Of a stretch of DNA of 64,000 nucleotides, positions 11,461-22,404 are shown one piece after another (within the stretch, counting starts at the first letter, position 1; every line of letters starts with the position of its first letter). Below the pieces are notes generated by a model, which saw only the letters and a program-made list of their open reading frames with translations, was not told the origin of the DNA and ran no database searches. The position numbers and the translations under genes were made by a program. The DNA comes from Carposina sasakii. Lineage: Eukaryota > Arthropoda > Insecta > Lepidoptera > Carposinidae. The stretch covers positions 1,302,001-1,366,000 of the forward strand of contig CP053161.1 of NCBI GenBank assembly GCA_014607495.2, given 5' to 3'.

Positions 11461-11865
11461 TTAGTTGGTATATGAATCATAAGCATGTATATTAATATTA
11501 TTTATTAGCATTCAAGCTAGGTGTTGTAAAAATGTTATTCTAGGCTAGTACTTTTGTAGGAATATGTTCATAAATATCACACCCTCTATGGCCCTAATCG
11601 GACAATATCCTAATGGGTCAAACAAAAATTCGTTTTTATTCTAAAGGATTTATTGCAAATCTCATTAAAGCAGGTATTTCTTATTAATTTCTATTCAGAC
11701 GTCTCCTTGGTGGCTGATTTCCCTAAGGAAATAGATATCGATCACAATTAAGGTGTGACCTGACCTGACATACGAACAGCGGACGAAGGGTCCTCTTTGG
11801 AATATCCGATATCGAAATTAAATCGAAGCCTCGAAATTGGATTCCCTGTACTCGTATAATTTAAG

Positions 11866-12580
11866 CGTAAGTTCGATCCCAGTCACGGGCCTGTACCAAT
11901 GAATCCCTGTTCCCCGTGAACTATAATCTTGCGGTCTTCAAGTCGAGAGTGAACCGGTTTCTTTTAGGCAAGCGCGCTCCATCTTAGACTGCAACGGTGC
12001 TTACCATCAGGCGCGTTATGGACAAGCGTAAGCTTATTTAATATAAATATATATATACAGGGTGTAACAGAAAGGGTATGTTAAGCAAAAAGCTATGTAA
12101 ATAGCCCACTATAGAGAACCTATTGCCAAAATTTGAGACTCGAAATCACAGTCATGTTTATTTTTCAAGATTATATTTCACATTCCTGAGTTGTGTAGGA
12201 ATTCGCCATACTATCTGAAAAAATAAACATGTGATTTTGAGTCTGAAATTTTGTGGGTAGGTTCTTTAGAGTGGGCTTGTCACAAAGCTTTTCGCTTAAC
12301 ATACCCCTTTTGTTACACCCTGTATATATATATATTTCATGTACAGATTTTAATGTTGTAAAATTGTCACATAGCTCGTGCCTCGGAAATCACGTAAAAC
12401 CGTTGGTCCTGCGCCTGATCTCTCTCCGGTCGTGTCGGCTTTTCGTCCCATCGGTCTATAAGAGTAACGGAATAGAGAGTGCATCTGTGTTTGCGCACAC
12501 ACTTGTGCACTAAAATATCTCATGCGTACCTGGCCAATCTCCGTAGAGATTGGTCGCCTTAGCCGAAATATGGTCGGATA
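11866..12580 (+). mobile_element. SINE-B split by two later insertions
   Basis: The head GCGTAAGTTCGATCCCAGTC (about 11866-11903) breaks at ...GTACCAATGAAT, and the family sequence resumes at TATTTCATGTACAGATTTT (from about 12330) and runs to ATATGGTCGGATACC. Between the halves lie about 150 bases of another element's 3' end (GCGGTCTTCAAGTCGAG ... CATCTTAGACTGCAAC) and then a complete M1 MITE. The order of events is therefore SINE, then the tail fragment, then M1. Confidence 0.8.
12058..12322. mobile_element. M1 MITE, complete (265 bp)
   Basis: Its left end CAGGGTGTAACAGAAAGGG and right end TTTTGTTACACCCTG are inverted repeats that continue inward for over 100 bases (TTAAGCGAAAAGC, AATAGCCCAC, GAGAACCTA), making most of the element one long imperfect palindrome. 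It is flanked by TATA on both sides within a TA-rich tract. There is no coding capacity. Confidence 0.88.
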
Positions 12581-12907
12581 CCATCATACTTACTATATAA
12601 CCTGTGATATGTAATAAATGAATGTAATCTAATCTACATACCTACGAAACTGCAAACTACGGATAGGGTCAAATTAAACTTGCGTTACCTTTTGATGAAA
12701 TTTGAGTGGAAAGGTCACATAGCAATTTAAAAGATTCACTTCCAAAGATTTCTTTACGACTACAATCTACTACTCAGCATTGACTTATGTGGGGTAAACA
12801 ACCAACCTAACCAAAAATCATCAATTTCCAGCGTCAGAAAAGGCCAAGGTCAATCCTGATTTGTATGGCCAAAGTCATTCGGGATACAGTCCTCTAACTA
12901 AAGTAAG
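12581..12907. other. No supported feature
   Basis: A stretch of about 330 bases without gene or repeat evidence. Confidence 0.45.
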
Positions 12908-12920
12908 CCTAGCTAGTGGT

Positions 12921-13073
12921 CATCATCATCATCATCATTAGCCTATTGCAGTCCACTGCTGGATGTAGGCCTCCCCCAGGGTACGCCACAAGACTGCCAT
13001 GGGGGGTATTTGCCCATAGTCACCACGCTGGGCAGGCGGGTTGGTGACCGCAGTTTGTATTGCTGCCCACCTC
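12921..13073 (-). mobile_element. RTE-type 3' tail, 5'-truncated, with 13-bp target duplication
   Basis: On the minus strand the sequence reads toward GGGGGAGGCCTACATCCAGC, ...GACTGCAATAGGCTAATGATG and a (GATGAT)n tail, the end of an RTE-type retroposon. It is bounded by CCTAGCTAGTGGT at 12908-12920 and again at 13074-13086, a perfect 13-base target duplication. Only 153 bases were copied. Confidence 0.85.
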
Positions 13074-13110
13074 CCTAGCTAGTGGTGTCTATCGAAAATA
13101 TCTCTTATAG

Positions 13111-13347
13111 AAGACGCACGCGATTCCGTCCTCGTGGACTGCAGAAAAAATAAAATGTCAAAATTATCGGGGATAAAAATATTTTCCCGAAATAAAAAGA
13201 AGCCTATGTGTTATTCTGATATGTAAGCTTTATAATTTTAAAGTTTCATCAAAATTAATTTAGTAGTTTTTGCGTGAAAGAGCAACAAACATCCTTACAT
13301 ACTTACGTACATGCTCACAAACTTTCGCGTTTGAAATATTAGTAGGA
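13111..13347 (-). mobile_element. Helitron, non-autonomous, degenerate
   Basis: On the minus strand it begins TCCTACTAATATTTCAAACG, close to the common lepidopteran Helitron 5' end, and ends in CAGTCCACGAGGACGGAATCG, the hairpin region preceding the Helitron 3' end. No Rep/helicase coding sequence is present. The exact 3' terminus is blurred. Confidence 0.65.
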
Positions 13348-13716
13348 TAAGATAGTAGTTGTACCTAACTATTTATGTAATGTTTTTGTGTTTGTAAAAT
13401 CTACGTCACTACGTTACTTTGTTTGTTATTTTGTTATTTTTATAAAAGGCACCATTTTTTAGAATTAGAATTTATTTGATTTTAAAAATATAAATTGTAC
13501 TTACGTGGTACTTGAAATGTGACTCTCATTTGTCACCCACGTGACAGGCATTAGCCTAGTGTGAGTGTCATTGTTTACGAGTATTTACTAAACCTACCGC
13601 AGTGTACACAACCACCTGTTTTATTATTCTGTAATGTCCTTATATTATTAACTGTGTGTATTTATTTGAAATAAATTTTATTATTATTATTATTGTATCT
13701 CTTCCGAAATTCACGA
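13348..13716. other. No gene; polyadenylation-like end with (ATT)n tract
   Basis: GAAATAAATTTTATTATTATTATTATT at about 13667-13695 combines an AATAAA signal with a simple-repeat tail, as seen at the 3' end of a retroposon or a transcript. No coding region could be attached to it. Confidence 0.4.
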
Positions 13717-13801
13717 CACTACAGAGTCCCGGTCCTTTGAGAGGCGTGCATCGGGCCGTAGCCAAGATATAGAGACCCTTTTTAGAGAGCTTTAATATGG
13801 T

Positions 13802-14029
13802 GTGGGATACACATGGCGGATATCATCGAGCACACAGTATGATACACCCGGCGATGGTCTCCGCCATGTGCAAGACTATTGGACATGGCGGATATCATCG
13901 AGCACACAGTATGATACACCCGGCGATGGTCTCCGCCATGTGCAAGACTATTGGAGTGCAGAGCTATGTCATACAATGGTAAACAAGTTCATGGACTATG
14001 GGGCTGAATTTTTAGGTCGGCTTGGATAA
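13802..14029 (+). pseudogene. Possible C-terminal remnant of a non-LTR retrotransposon ORF
   Basis: A 75-codon open frame contains a 24-residue in-frame tandem duplication (two copies of a unit with SSTQYDTPGDGLRHVQDYW) and ends at a stop directly before a GC-rich non-coding region that itself ends in TAATAATATTATTATTATT. That layout (frame, GC-rich 3' UTR, simple-repeat tail) fits the 3' end of a LINE. I recognise no catalytic motif, so the assignment rests on layout. Confidence 0.35.
13811..13954 (+). repeat. 72-bp tandem duplication of an imperfect palindrome
   Basis: Two adjacent 72-base copies (13811-13882, 13883-13954) both start ACATGGCGGATATCATCG. Within each copy that start faces CGATGGTCTCCGCCATGT, its near reverse complement (15 of 18 positions), so each unit can fold into a hairpin. 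The two copies look identical. Confidence 0.85.
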
Positions 14030-14445
14030 TCGGGCTATTGAAGGAGACTAATGGACGCCTGCCATTACAATCAAGTCTCATAATTGTTTGGTGGCAAGCG
14101 GTGACTCGCCGACTCATTTCATGTGCCCTCTGAAATGGCCGCACACATGGAGCGACAAAGGGGGCAACATTTGGAGCGGCTAGGGTGGAGGGGTGCCCCT
14201 GGACTTTAAACCGAGCCCAACTCGCCACTTACGGACGGGTACGTCCATCCTCGAGCTGCCATAGCTCTCGCAACTCCACTCTGCCCGGCCGGCGAAGGCA
14301 AGGTAGAGGTGGGGGAACTGTTCCTCGTCAGACCTCACTCCGGCACCGGAGATGAGGAACAGAGTCCTCCCCGGGAGCACTTCAGGTCCGTGGGAAAGCT
14401 ACCTTGCTCTTACCCCAACAGCTCGCCACAAGTGCCCTGCGGGCA
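14030..14445 (+). mobile_element. GC-rich 3' UTR-like end of a non-LTR element
   Basis: This stretch is far more GC-rich than its surroundings (GCCCGGCCGGCGAAGG, CCGGCACCGGAGATG) and ends TGCCCTGCGGGC followed by an AATAATATTATTATTATT tail at about 14444-14468. No open frame with motifs is present. LINE 3' UTRs with simple tails look like this; the clade cannot be named from this piece. Confidence 0.4.
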
Positions 14446-15139
14446 AAAATAATAATATTATTATTATTAACTAAACTTATCACTGAACAGCACACGGTAG
14501 GCGTACCTGTACCATTGCATCGATAATGTAAACAAAGCTTAACCGTATTGCAAACTGTTGCCGTGTGCGCTCCCAGCTTTAGCGTGGAGGAATACTCACG
14601 GAGCATATATGAACAGGAGGTGGCCTAACGTTTGTTCGTAGAAAATAGTCTAGGTAGATAATCGTTGTAGGGCATGATGTATCGGAAGACTAATTAAGCC
14701 ATGTATAGCGCCTTAGAATAATGATTCGCAAAGCGGAGCGAAGATCAATCATTAATCTAAGTATAGCGCATACAAAGCAGATTAGATTAGCGATAACATT
14801 ACAGCTCTTCCTTATGACTTCTTAATGGAACTACTCAAATATTCATAGTGCATAGCATGGGATTTAATTAGCTATGCTAAGGAGGAGCGATTAAGTTGAG
14901 ATATTTGACTTAAGTTGCTTAGTTCTGGGAATAAGTTAGAACTCCGTACTTAGTAATGCGCTGTAGCTACGAGTAAAGCGCGCGGCATACATTACAAATA
15001 CACAAGGCTAACTACTCTGATGTAAATAAAGATAGGTACTTATGATATTAATTTACAAAGCATACTTTAGATAGTTAAACGTGAAATATGTAGAGATGGA
15101 ATAACTGTACTGCGAAGTGTAAAGTGTTATTTTGAGTGG
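14446..15139. other. No supported gene
   Basis: AT-rich DNA after the simple-repeat tail. A TTAAGTTGAGATATTTGACTTAAG pairing is seen near 14892 but no function is proposed. Confidence 0.4.
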
Positions 15140-15305
15140 AAAATGCTCGGATTAAGATCATGGGTCGCCCGCCGCATGTCAGGTACGAGTAACTACTGGA
15201 TACAGGCCATTTCCAAGCGTAGGCACTGGAGGTTATGGGGGAGGCCTATGTTCAGTAGTGAACTTCCTATAACTAGCATGATGATGAATATGAAGATGAA
15301 GATTC
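15140..15305 (+). pseudogene. RTE-type 3' tail with decayed C-terminal codons
   Basis: The frame from 15143 has the pattern WVARRMSG ... RHWRLWGRPMFSSE, a decayed version of the RTE C-terminus (typically ...W..LGEAYVQQWT), and the DNA then reads CATGATGATGAATATGAAGATG, the GATGA-type tail. It is directly followed by an M2 MITE. RTE elements encode endonuclease and reverse transcriptase; only the last part survives. Confidence 0.6.
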
Positions 15306-15318
15306 ATCTTTATATATA

Positions 15319-15565
15319 CAGGTGATTTTTAGTCGTCAACATTCCCGAAAACTACGGAATCTCCTCATCATCATGATCATTTTTCTCCGTGGAAGCATAC
15401 CTGGGAAGTGTCTGGTTCCCAAGATATTAGGGTCCAAAGTTGAGTAAATAGATTGCGTTTTTCTGCATAAATGCACATAGACGCGCGTAGCAAGATTTTT
15501 CACGAGAAATAATTAATATCTGTCTATGAAAAAACTAGCATAAACACTGGACACTTTAAATTTGC
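15319..15565 (-). mobile_element. M2 MITE, truncated
   Basis: It starts at the M2 terminus TATACAGGTGATTTTTAGTCG and matches the M2 interior (TCCCGAAAACTACGGAATC, TGCATAAATGCACATAGACG, AATATCTGTCTATG) but stops near 15565, lacking the opposite end. The TATA preceding the end fits the family target site. Confidence 0.75.
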
Positions 15566-17495
15566 CAACAGTAGATATAGCTGCATATACGACAACGTCA
15601 TTGAAAAGCGACGGTCTTTACCTCATGAGATTAATAACACTCAAGCCAACCACTTCAACCTTAAACTTGAATAAACGAAAATCAAAAGGGCTTATTTATA
15701 GTAATCAAAGTATAAGAAATATAAAGCTTTCAATCCTTTACTTTTATAGAATAAAACCCTCTAACTTACTAACAAAATAAATTATTAGATAACGAGAACC
15801 CTTTGCCGATTATACTAGACCCTTCCAAAGATGAAAATTAAACTTTTCCTAACTTTACAGCGGTGGATATTGGGATATTAATGAGCTACTATAAATACAA
15901 TATTAGTTTTAGTTGGCTAAAGTTAAATTAAACCATAAAGAAGGGTCTGGTATCCTATTATGTGCCGTTGATTACCGGAATCGACGGAAATAATCTTTTG
16001 ACCTCTCCAATTAGTTGTCTAGTTACGAGTACGTTGTATATTATAATCGCTACACTGAGACTGTTCGTAGTATTACACCAATTAATGTCTCAGATTTAAA
16101 TACGATTTTTAATTAAACGTCACGTATTTATTTATTAATTCAGTAAAAAGGTCCTCTTAATAAATACAGCATCCTAGAATGGCGAAATAGTTACATTTGA
16201 TTTTGTATTTAACAGAACAATGCTTAGGTACTCTGAGCTTTACTCGTATTGTCGTCACAAAAGCAACGATTTTCACGAGAATTGAGATTGACATATTTTA
16301 GGCTAAATTTTGTCTAATTTTAACAGTTAAACCATTCATTTTGCTGTCAAATGTCATTTAGCTATATTGTTTCATCTATAAGTAAAAATTAATCGCCGAA
16401 ATGAATGTACGCGTATAACTTTTACACTACTGCATGATATTTTCTTTTTTGTGTTTGTTATTTCTGATATGTTTGATATGGACTGATTGATATGGACTGG
16501 AAGATATTATAATATTATATTTCATGATCCACGAACATGCGTGATCCCACATATTCAGAGAAAATTAGTGCAATATCTGGTGCCTCAACTATGATGCATT
16601 CATACTCGTAAGCATGCATTTAACGCATAAATTTGCATTTCTAAATTTACTTTTTTCTCTCAGTAAGAACCATCCTTGTACTTGAAGGAATACGCTAAAA
16701 AAAGAATTTGCGAAATCGGTTGAGCTGTTTTCGAGGTCCGCGCTTAGCAACATAATTACAGTACGTACAGTACAGTATCTTTCGTACCCTAAACATTTCT
16801 TACTCCTAAACACATAAAATAATCATGCAAAGAACAATGCGTGTATTTATTTATTTATTTTAGGTACAATTAACAGATAATAGCCTAGGAATACAGTATA
16901 AGGTATATTATGGTTTAGGGTATGTATGAGACATGTGCCATTTAATTTGCTTATCAGATATTTAATTAACAAGTTAAATAATTAAATAATAAAATAGTCT
17001 ATAGCGACGGTAGGCTCATCCCCTATTACGTGAAAGTTAAACGGCTAACTTCTAAAATTAGACACTGTTTAAAAATTACATTGGACAGCAAAATGTTAGC
17101 ATTTATATTTTTAGGAAATATAATTAATTAATTAAGTAAATCTTAAACAGTACTTGATTAACAAATGCTGCTTAAAATAAAATAAAAACTAACTAAAGAA
17201 AAGTAAAATTTTTAAAAATAACTAGGTATAAACTTGGGTATGCATATTTACCTATATAAAGGTATTTTCCCACATTCGAAGCACATTATCCTGTGTCTAG
17301 ACATCACAATAAAGCTGTTAAAAAAGTTGAGGTTCAAGAAATTGACATAATGTATAAACTTTCATACTCAATCTCACATAAACCAGACCGAAGAACAAAC
17401 GTTTGCAATTAAAAAATAATTCCACTTTTGTAATCACAGTTAAAGTATCCGCTGAGTTTATGCTTATATTCAATACATACATACATATATAAAAA
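15566..17495. other. AT-rich DNA, no supported gene
   Basis: No gene or repeat pair was identified. A TATT microsatellite occurs at about 16841-16859 and GATATGGACT is repeated at about 16478-16498. Confidence 0.45.
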
Positions 17496-17791
17496 TAGTG
17501 GACGCCCGCGACTTCGTCCGCGTGGAAATTGAATTGTAGCTTATATGACACGTTTGTCGGTTTACCAAAGCAGCGCCATCTATTGATTACTTACTCAACC
17601 AAGTCGAAAGGTATAACAGACAAATAATTAGCAATAAATTAAAATTGCGACTATAATTTGAGATTTAAACTATCCTATCTCTCAAGTTGGATCGAACTGC
17701 ACATGGTGTGCGAATTTTATTATAATCGGTTAAGTGGTTTAGGAGTCCATTGAGGACAAACATTGTGACACGAGATTTATATATATTAAGA
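17496..17791 (-). mobile_element. Helitron, non-autonomous (about 296 bp)
   Basis: On the minus strand it begins TCTTAATATATATAAATCTC at 17791 and continues CACAATGTTTGTCCTC, and it ends with CACGCGGACGAAGTCGCGGG then CGTCCACTA. The GC-rich hairpin just before the end and the leading TC are Helitron hallmarks. It starts at the base next to the stop codon of the RTE fragment, so it inserted into or replaced that element's 3' tail. Confidence 0.75.
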
Positions 17792-18738
17792 TTACGCCTC
17801 TTTCCCGGAGGGGTAGGCAGAGATCACGGATCTCCATTTGCTACGATCCTGATACACCTCTTTCGCTTCATCTACTTTCATGACATTTTTCATGCACGCT
17901 CGTCGGTTTAGGGTACTCTTGACCTGAATTTTCTTCAGAATTTCACCAATTTGATCGGTGAAAGTCCGGCGAGGTCTTCCCCTTCCAACCCTTCCATCTA
18001 CTCTTCCGTTGTACACTTTCTTTGTCAGTCTACTTTCACTCATCCTCTCCACATACCCAAACCACCTCAACATACCCTTCTCAATCTTCGTCACCACATC
18101 CTCATTTATACCACACTTCTTTCTGATCACCTCATTTCTTATCCTATCTTTCAAAGTGACTCCACACATACTTCTCAATGCTCTCATTTTCACTGCATTC
18201 ACTTGACTTTGATGTTTTGGTTTCTGCCATACCCAACTTTCACTTCCATAAATAAGAGTCGACACCAAAACACCTCCATGAACAGCCAGACGTGCCGCTT
18301 GCGACAGTTTCTGGCTACTCATAAAAGAATTAAGTGCCCCATTCACCTGATTCCCAGCATTCACTCTCCTTGCAATATCTTTGTCATGCTTACCATCCCT
18401 TGTAAACAAAGTCCCCAGATGCACGAACTCAGTCACTTGCTCCAATCTTTCTTCGCCAATCATTATTTTGCAATTCGCCATTACCTCATCCTTTTCAAAA
18501 ACCATCACTTTCGTCTTACTTACATTCATCTTCATACCTTTACTTTCAAATGATTCATGCATTTTTGTTACCATCTCCTGCAACTCCTCCTCCGAAGACG
18601 CAAGCAAAACCATGTCATCGGCATAGAGAAGGCATTTGACAAGTAACTCATTCATTCTTAGACCACAAACATCGTCTTTCAAACCTTGCAAACAACTGTC
18701 CATGAATAGATTGAATAGCCACATGTATGACGCTACAC
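17792..18738 (-). pseudogene. RTE-clade reverse transcriptase, C-terminal 310 residues
   Basis: The frame reads the reverse-transcriptase palm onward: MWLFNLFMDSCL (block before the active site), then LLYADDMVLLAS with the catalytic YADD at residues 34-37, thumb-like sequence, the LRWFGYVERM motif and the C-terminal RSKWRSVISAYPSGKEA. RTE proteins are about 1000 residues with an N-terminal endonuclease, so roughly two thirds is missing; homology starts near 18738 (CVASYMWLF), where the sequence turns AT-rich, as expected of 5' truncation during target-primed reverse transcription. The remaining frame has no stops, suggesting modest age. The 3' tail is cut by a Helitron. Confidence 0.88.
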
Positions 18739-18828
18739 ATATTTATTATATATATTCAAATACATATATATTCAAAATAAATATAATTTACCTATTATAT
18801 CTATAATAATATTGTGACAATATAATAC

Positions 18829-19050
18829 TACAGCTGCTTCTCTTCCCGGGCATACTGTACAAGTCAGTAGAGGGACAAGAGGGTCTTGGTATTTTATAGG
18901 CGATGGGCTGACCACCTGTCACTACTAACCGAACTTGTACATCTCAACTATACGCTCAAAATTGGGCAGAAGAGGACCCATGTGGTTCTATCGGCCCTTG
19001 GTGCTCTGCCTACCTCGTAAGGGATAAAGGCGTGATTATATGTATGTATG
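18829..19050 (+). mobile_element. RTE-related 3' end with TATG tail
   Basis: TTGGTGCTCTGCCTACCTCG, AAGGGATAAAGGCGTGATT and then ATATGTATGTATGTG form the ending seen in RTE elements whose proteins finish like the neighbouring minus-strand fragment (...GGCGTAAT). It lies divergent to that fragment. No open frame remains. Confidence 0.55.
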
Positions 19051-19127
19051 TGAAACCCTTCACACATACACGGTTCTGTTCCCACAATCATGAAGGAGAT
19101 CCTACCGCCACGTTTAGCCTGGTGGAG

Positions 19128-19441
19128 CCAGGGGGTCTACTCTGAAGTGACGATAAACGAAGTGTCGGATGAATATCGAGGTGTTTCCTACTACGAACTA
19201 CCTTCGATCGGGTCAGTCGCGCCGTTTTCGGTCCGATCGAACTCTAGTTGACAGGTATAATGCTAGATAATAGAAAGCTTATAATATTAGTCAATGTGAA
19301 TTATTCTCTATGGTTCCGAATGAGTTGTGAACTGAATGTTGTGAACATCTTAAGCAATTTCGTAGTAGGGTCAAAGGCTTCGATTCGGTCGGGCTTCGGT
19401 CGGACCGAAAGATTCGAAAGCGGCATTTCAGAGTAGGCCCC
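19128..19441. mobile_element. G-family MITE, copy 1 (314 bp)
   Basis: The left end GGGGGTCTACTCTGAAGTG and right end CATTTCAGAGTAGGCCCCC are inverted repeats (about 19 of 22 positions). The interior is 90+% the same as 50504-50831, the second copy. No transposase is encoded; the target duplication is unclear, so the superfamily is undecided. Confidence 0.75.
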
Positions 19442-19542
19442 CAGATGTAAACGATCGGTGACAAGTTGCTACAACAGTGATAACTTGGTCGGACGGTGAT
19501 GTAGCAGATGTTACGCACTTCTAAAGTAACATCTCTATCTAT

Positions 19543-19681
19543 CAGTGAGAGAGTGAGGGAAAAGAGAGTGCATCTGTGTTTGCGCATACACTTGTGCACT
19601 ATAATATCTCCTGCGTACCTGGCCAATCTCCATAGAGATTGGTCGCCTTGGCCGAAATACGGTCGGAGATCATCATCATCT
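19543..19681 (+). mobile_element. SINE-B 3' fragment
   Basis: GAGAGTGCATCTGTGTTTGC through GAAATACGGTCGGAGATC and an ATC tail match the 3' third of SINE-B. The 5' part is missing. Confidence 0.8.
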
Positions 19682-19780
19682 ATCTAATAAAGAGTTTTTG
19701 CTTACACTCTTGCAACTGAATGAATTTTGAATGAAACTGAAATATTTTTACCATGGAAGATGGGACGGTCCTTAATGTAG

Positions 19781-19921
19781 GACGCCACATGCGTTAATAC
19801 ACTGGCGCCGTCCCACCTTCCTGAAACGTCGTCGCAACAAGCAGGCGGCGCTGCCGAAGCTGCGGAATCCCTCAATCGGCGTAAATATTCCAACCTCTGT
19901 CATCTGGATAAAGAAATATAA
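19781..19921 (+). pseudogene. Mobile-element ORF fragment (DATCVNTLAPSHL motif)
   Basis: A 46-codon plus-strand frame preceded by TAG and ended by TAA reads DATCVNTLAPSHLPE, then AGGAAEAAESLNRRKYSNL. I recall this arrangement (D-T-.-APSHL, then an AAE...KYS(N/A)L helix) from C-terminal parts of reverse-transcriptase ORFs of repetitive elements in several animals, but cannot name the clade. It lies 100 bases after a SINE-B fragment. It has no methionine start, hence easily missed. Confidence 0.4.
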
Positions 19922-21329
19922 TGTTAGTATGAGAATTTCTTTCGCAAAATGGCAAAAGTATTCTACAGGTTTCTCGTAGTAAGTGCTACGAACTATGCCT
20001 ACTACGCCTAGCGCGTAACTACTACGAGTTTACTACGACAAATTTGTCAGGGCATGAAAACGAAAGAATATAGAAGAATACAGAAGAAGAATATTATATA
20101 CCTTAGCTCCTTTACTTTCATGTGTATGGGAATCCGTTCTAATTATTATAAAGTAACTTTGTCTGTCTGTCTGTCGCGCCTTTACACCTAAACCGTTTAA
20201 AACATAATTTGAAACACAGGTAGTCTAGAACCTCAGACACAGACATTGTCAATTATTTATAACGGGATAATATTTATTCCCTGGAAATTTTGACATTTTA
20301 GTTTCATTCTACAGTATCTATTAGTACAATATAAATGTGCTATTTTTCTTATGAACCTGCTTTATCTTTCAAGAAAATCTTACAGACGACTTTATTACCT
20401 ATTATTTGAACAAAAGATCCACATAATTCGAGATAGATAAAAGGTTACGTCTTATCCTGGGATTACAGCCGAAAGGGATCTTAACCTTTGAGAAAAAGTA
20501 ACGTTATCATGCGAACGTAATAAAAAGTAACAGCAAACGTTCCTAATTACTGGGGGTTGCGTAACACGAGTACGTTATTAGCGTAACTGCTGCGTTATAA
20601 CGTTAAGATAAAATGGTTTTGACGTATACGCGGCAACTGGGGTATCTATGGCGCTATTTTTTTCAGGATAAATGGTTAAATGTTTTTTGTAGTTAGATGT
20701 TATTTTTTATCAGATAGTTAACAATAATCTACATAACCTATGTAAGTAAACACATGTATAAATGCCTATATGTAAATATTTATAACTTCAAAATACTAGC
20801 AGTATCACTTTTCGCCCCTGCCAAAACTTGAATCATTTGCAACTGTATAACAGAAAGACTCATATAGCATTCTACCATATTTATATAACTAATGTTTATA
20901 TTATAATAATACTTATATGTCTGCAAAGTAGCGTAATATTTAAAATTGTCACCCTACTTATGACCAGGCAATTTCTATGGGTTAGCACGCACTCTGACCA
21001 GCATTAAAGCTTTCATTTTAGATTGACGTTATAAATTAATTTTTATTACAGGGAATATTTTCATAGCAATTCATATGCAATTTTTTAAATTACTCTTTTT
21101 GCCGAGTGCTTGAGTCGAAACTTATACAAACACTAACTGCATAATAACTGATTTAATAGTAGCAGCAATATATTAAGGGCCTTATTAATAAAAAGCATTA
21201 AACATGGTATAAGCCGTACCTACACAGCTTAATTTACCAGATATTTCATATATTTTGCTGTCAAAACTAACATACAACGAGAATTATAAATTTACGCACG
21301 GTTTATTAGTAGCACCGTATACCTGTGTA
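19922..21329. other. AT-rich DNA, no supported gene
   Basis: A possible lone Helitron 5' end (TTCTAATTATTATAAAGTAAC then (TTTGTCTG)n) is seen at about 20137-20175. The rest shows nothing supportable. Confidence 0.4.
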
Positions 21330-21435
21330 TCGCATGCTAGTTGCTTGTCTGATCCGATCTGGTTTCTCGTCGTAACTGTATAATATGTGACCTGCAATCG
21401 AATCATGAGTCATCAGATTCGAGTCGGGTTAAACA
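21330..21435 (+). repeat. F foldback element, partial diverged copy
   Basis: GCATGCTAGTTGC, ATCTGGTTTCTCGTCG and ATCAGATTCGAG correspond in order to the loop and right arm of the foldback element at 49137-49366. Confidence 0.5.
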
Positions 21436-22204
21436 TTTGCTTTAATGTAATTATTTAAAGGCATATTCATTCGCTTAACAAACATCAATTTAAATTATAA
21501 TGAAGTGTACTTACTTGCAGTTGATTAAATGAGGATATAAAGCGGAGTCAAGAGTAGAATACCGGATTATGAGATCCCTTAGTCCAGCCGTTCCGTTGTT
21601 AGTACAATCAAGTACAGTCGTCTTAATTAAAAAGGGATTTTGGTTACAACTGGTGTTAAAAGACTTTTTATGGTGGGACTGTTTTAATATTTATGAAGCG
21701 CTTTGTCCTTCTTGGGGTAATTTATTTTGCTCCTTAGGGACAAAAAGTATTTAGGAGTTTAATTCCAAAGAACCAATTCTAACTTTCAAATATAATTTTT
21801 CTTATCTTGCTTTATTTACTAGCCTACTACTTATTTATTTATTTACTACTACATCTTATGGTATAATCGGCTCTTCTTTGTATCATGATTTGTTAAGAAA
21901 TTAAAAACTTGCAAAATGCCAAATATCCTAAATCTTTAGTTTTTGAATCACATGGTTATGAAATGCACACAATTAAAAGTCTGCTAGAAGTAACGTGCGG
22001 AAAAAAGGGTGATTAGTCCCACTGATACCAACTTGAAAGATGTAGAACACATACTGTCTCCTTCCATTTATATCAAAAAGAACAAGATGATATGTGCGCT
22101 AAGCGGAGATAACAAATTACCTATTCGAGAATCTGCTGGTGAAGAAGACTCATCAACCATATACATATATATTCCTAAGAATGCTAAGAAAATAACATTA
22201 TGTA
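21436..22204. other. AT-rich DNA, no supported gene
   Basis: Nothing beyond short open frames without motifs. Confidence 0.45.
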
Positions 22205-22402
22205 GACCCGCCCCCTTATTATCTAACTAGCAAAAGCAAAGCGATAGCGAAAATTGTACAAATATCGCTGATTGATTGTCAAATTCGTATTACGTAAAAT
22301 GAATTTCAAAGGAACTTTGACATTTTAAGGTGAATATTGTACAATTTTCGCTATCGCTTTGCTTTGGCTTTGCTATAGCTTTTATGTAATCAGGGGGCCG
22401 TG
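22205..22402. repeat. Palindromic foldback element (about 198 bp)
   Basis: AGCAAAAGCAAAGCGATAGC on the left faces GCTATCGCTTTGCTTTGGC on the right, and the pairing continues inward (GAAAATTGTACAA) and outward (CCGCCCCCTTATTA against TAATCAGGGGGCCG). It has MITE-like architecture, with no second copy in the window and no identified target duplication. Confidence 0.7.
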
Positions 22403-22404
22403 CT

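Noticed and set aside
17951..18626. Plus-strand frames of 200 and 82 codons over the RTE fragment
   Set aside because: Antisense to a well-supported reverse-transcriptase frame; low-complexity Ser/His/Leu composition.
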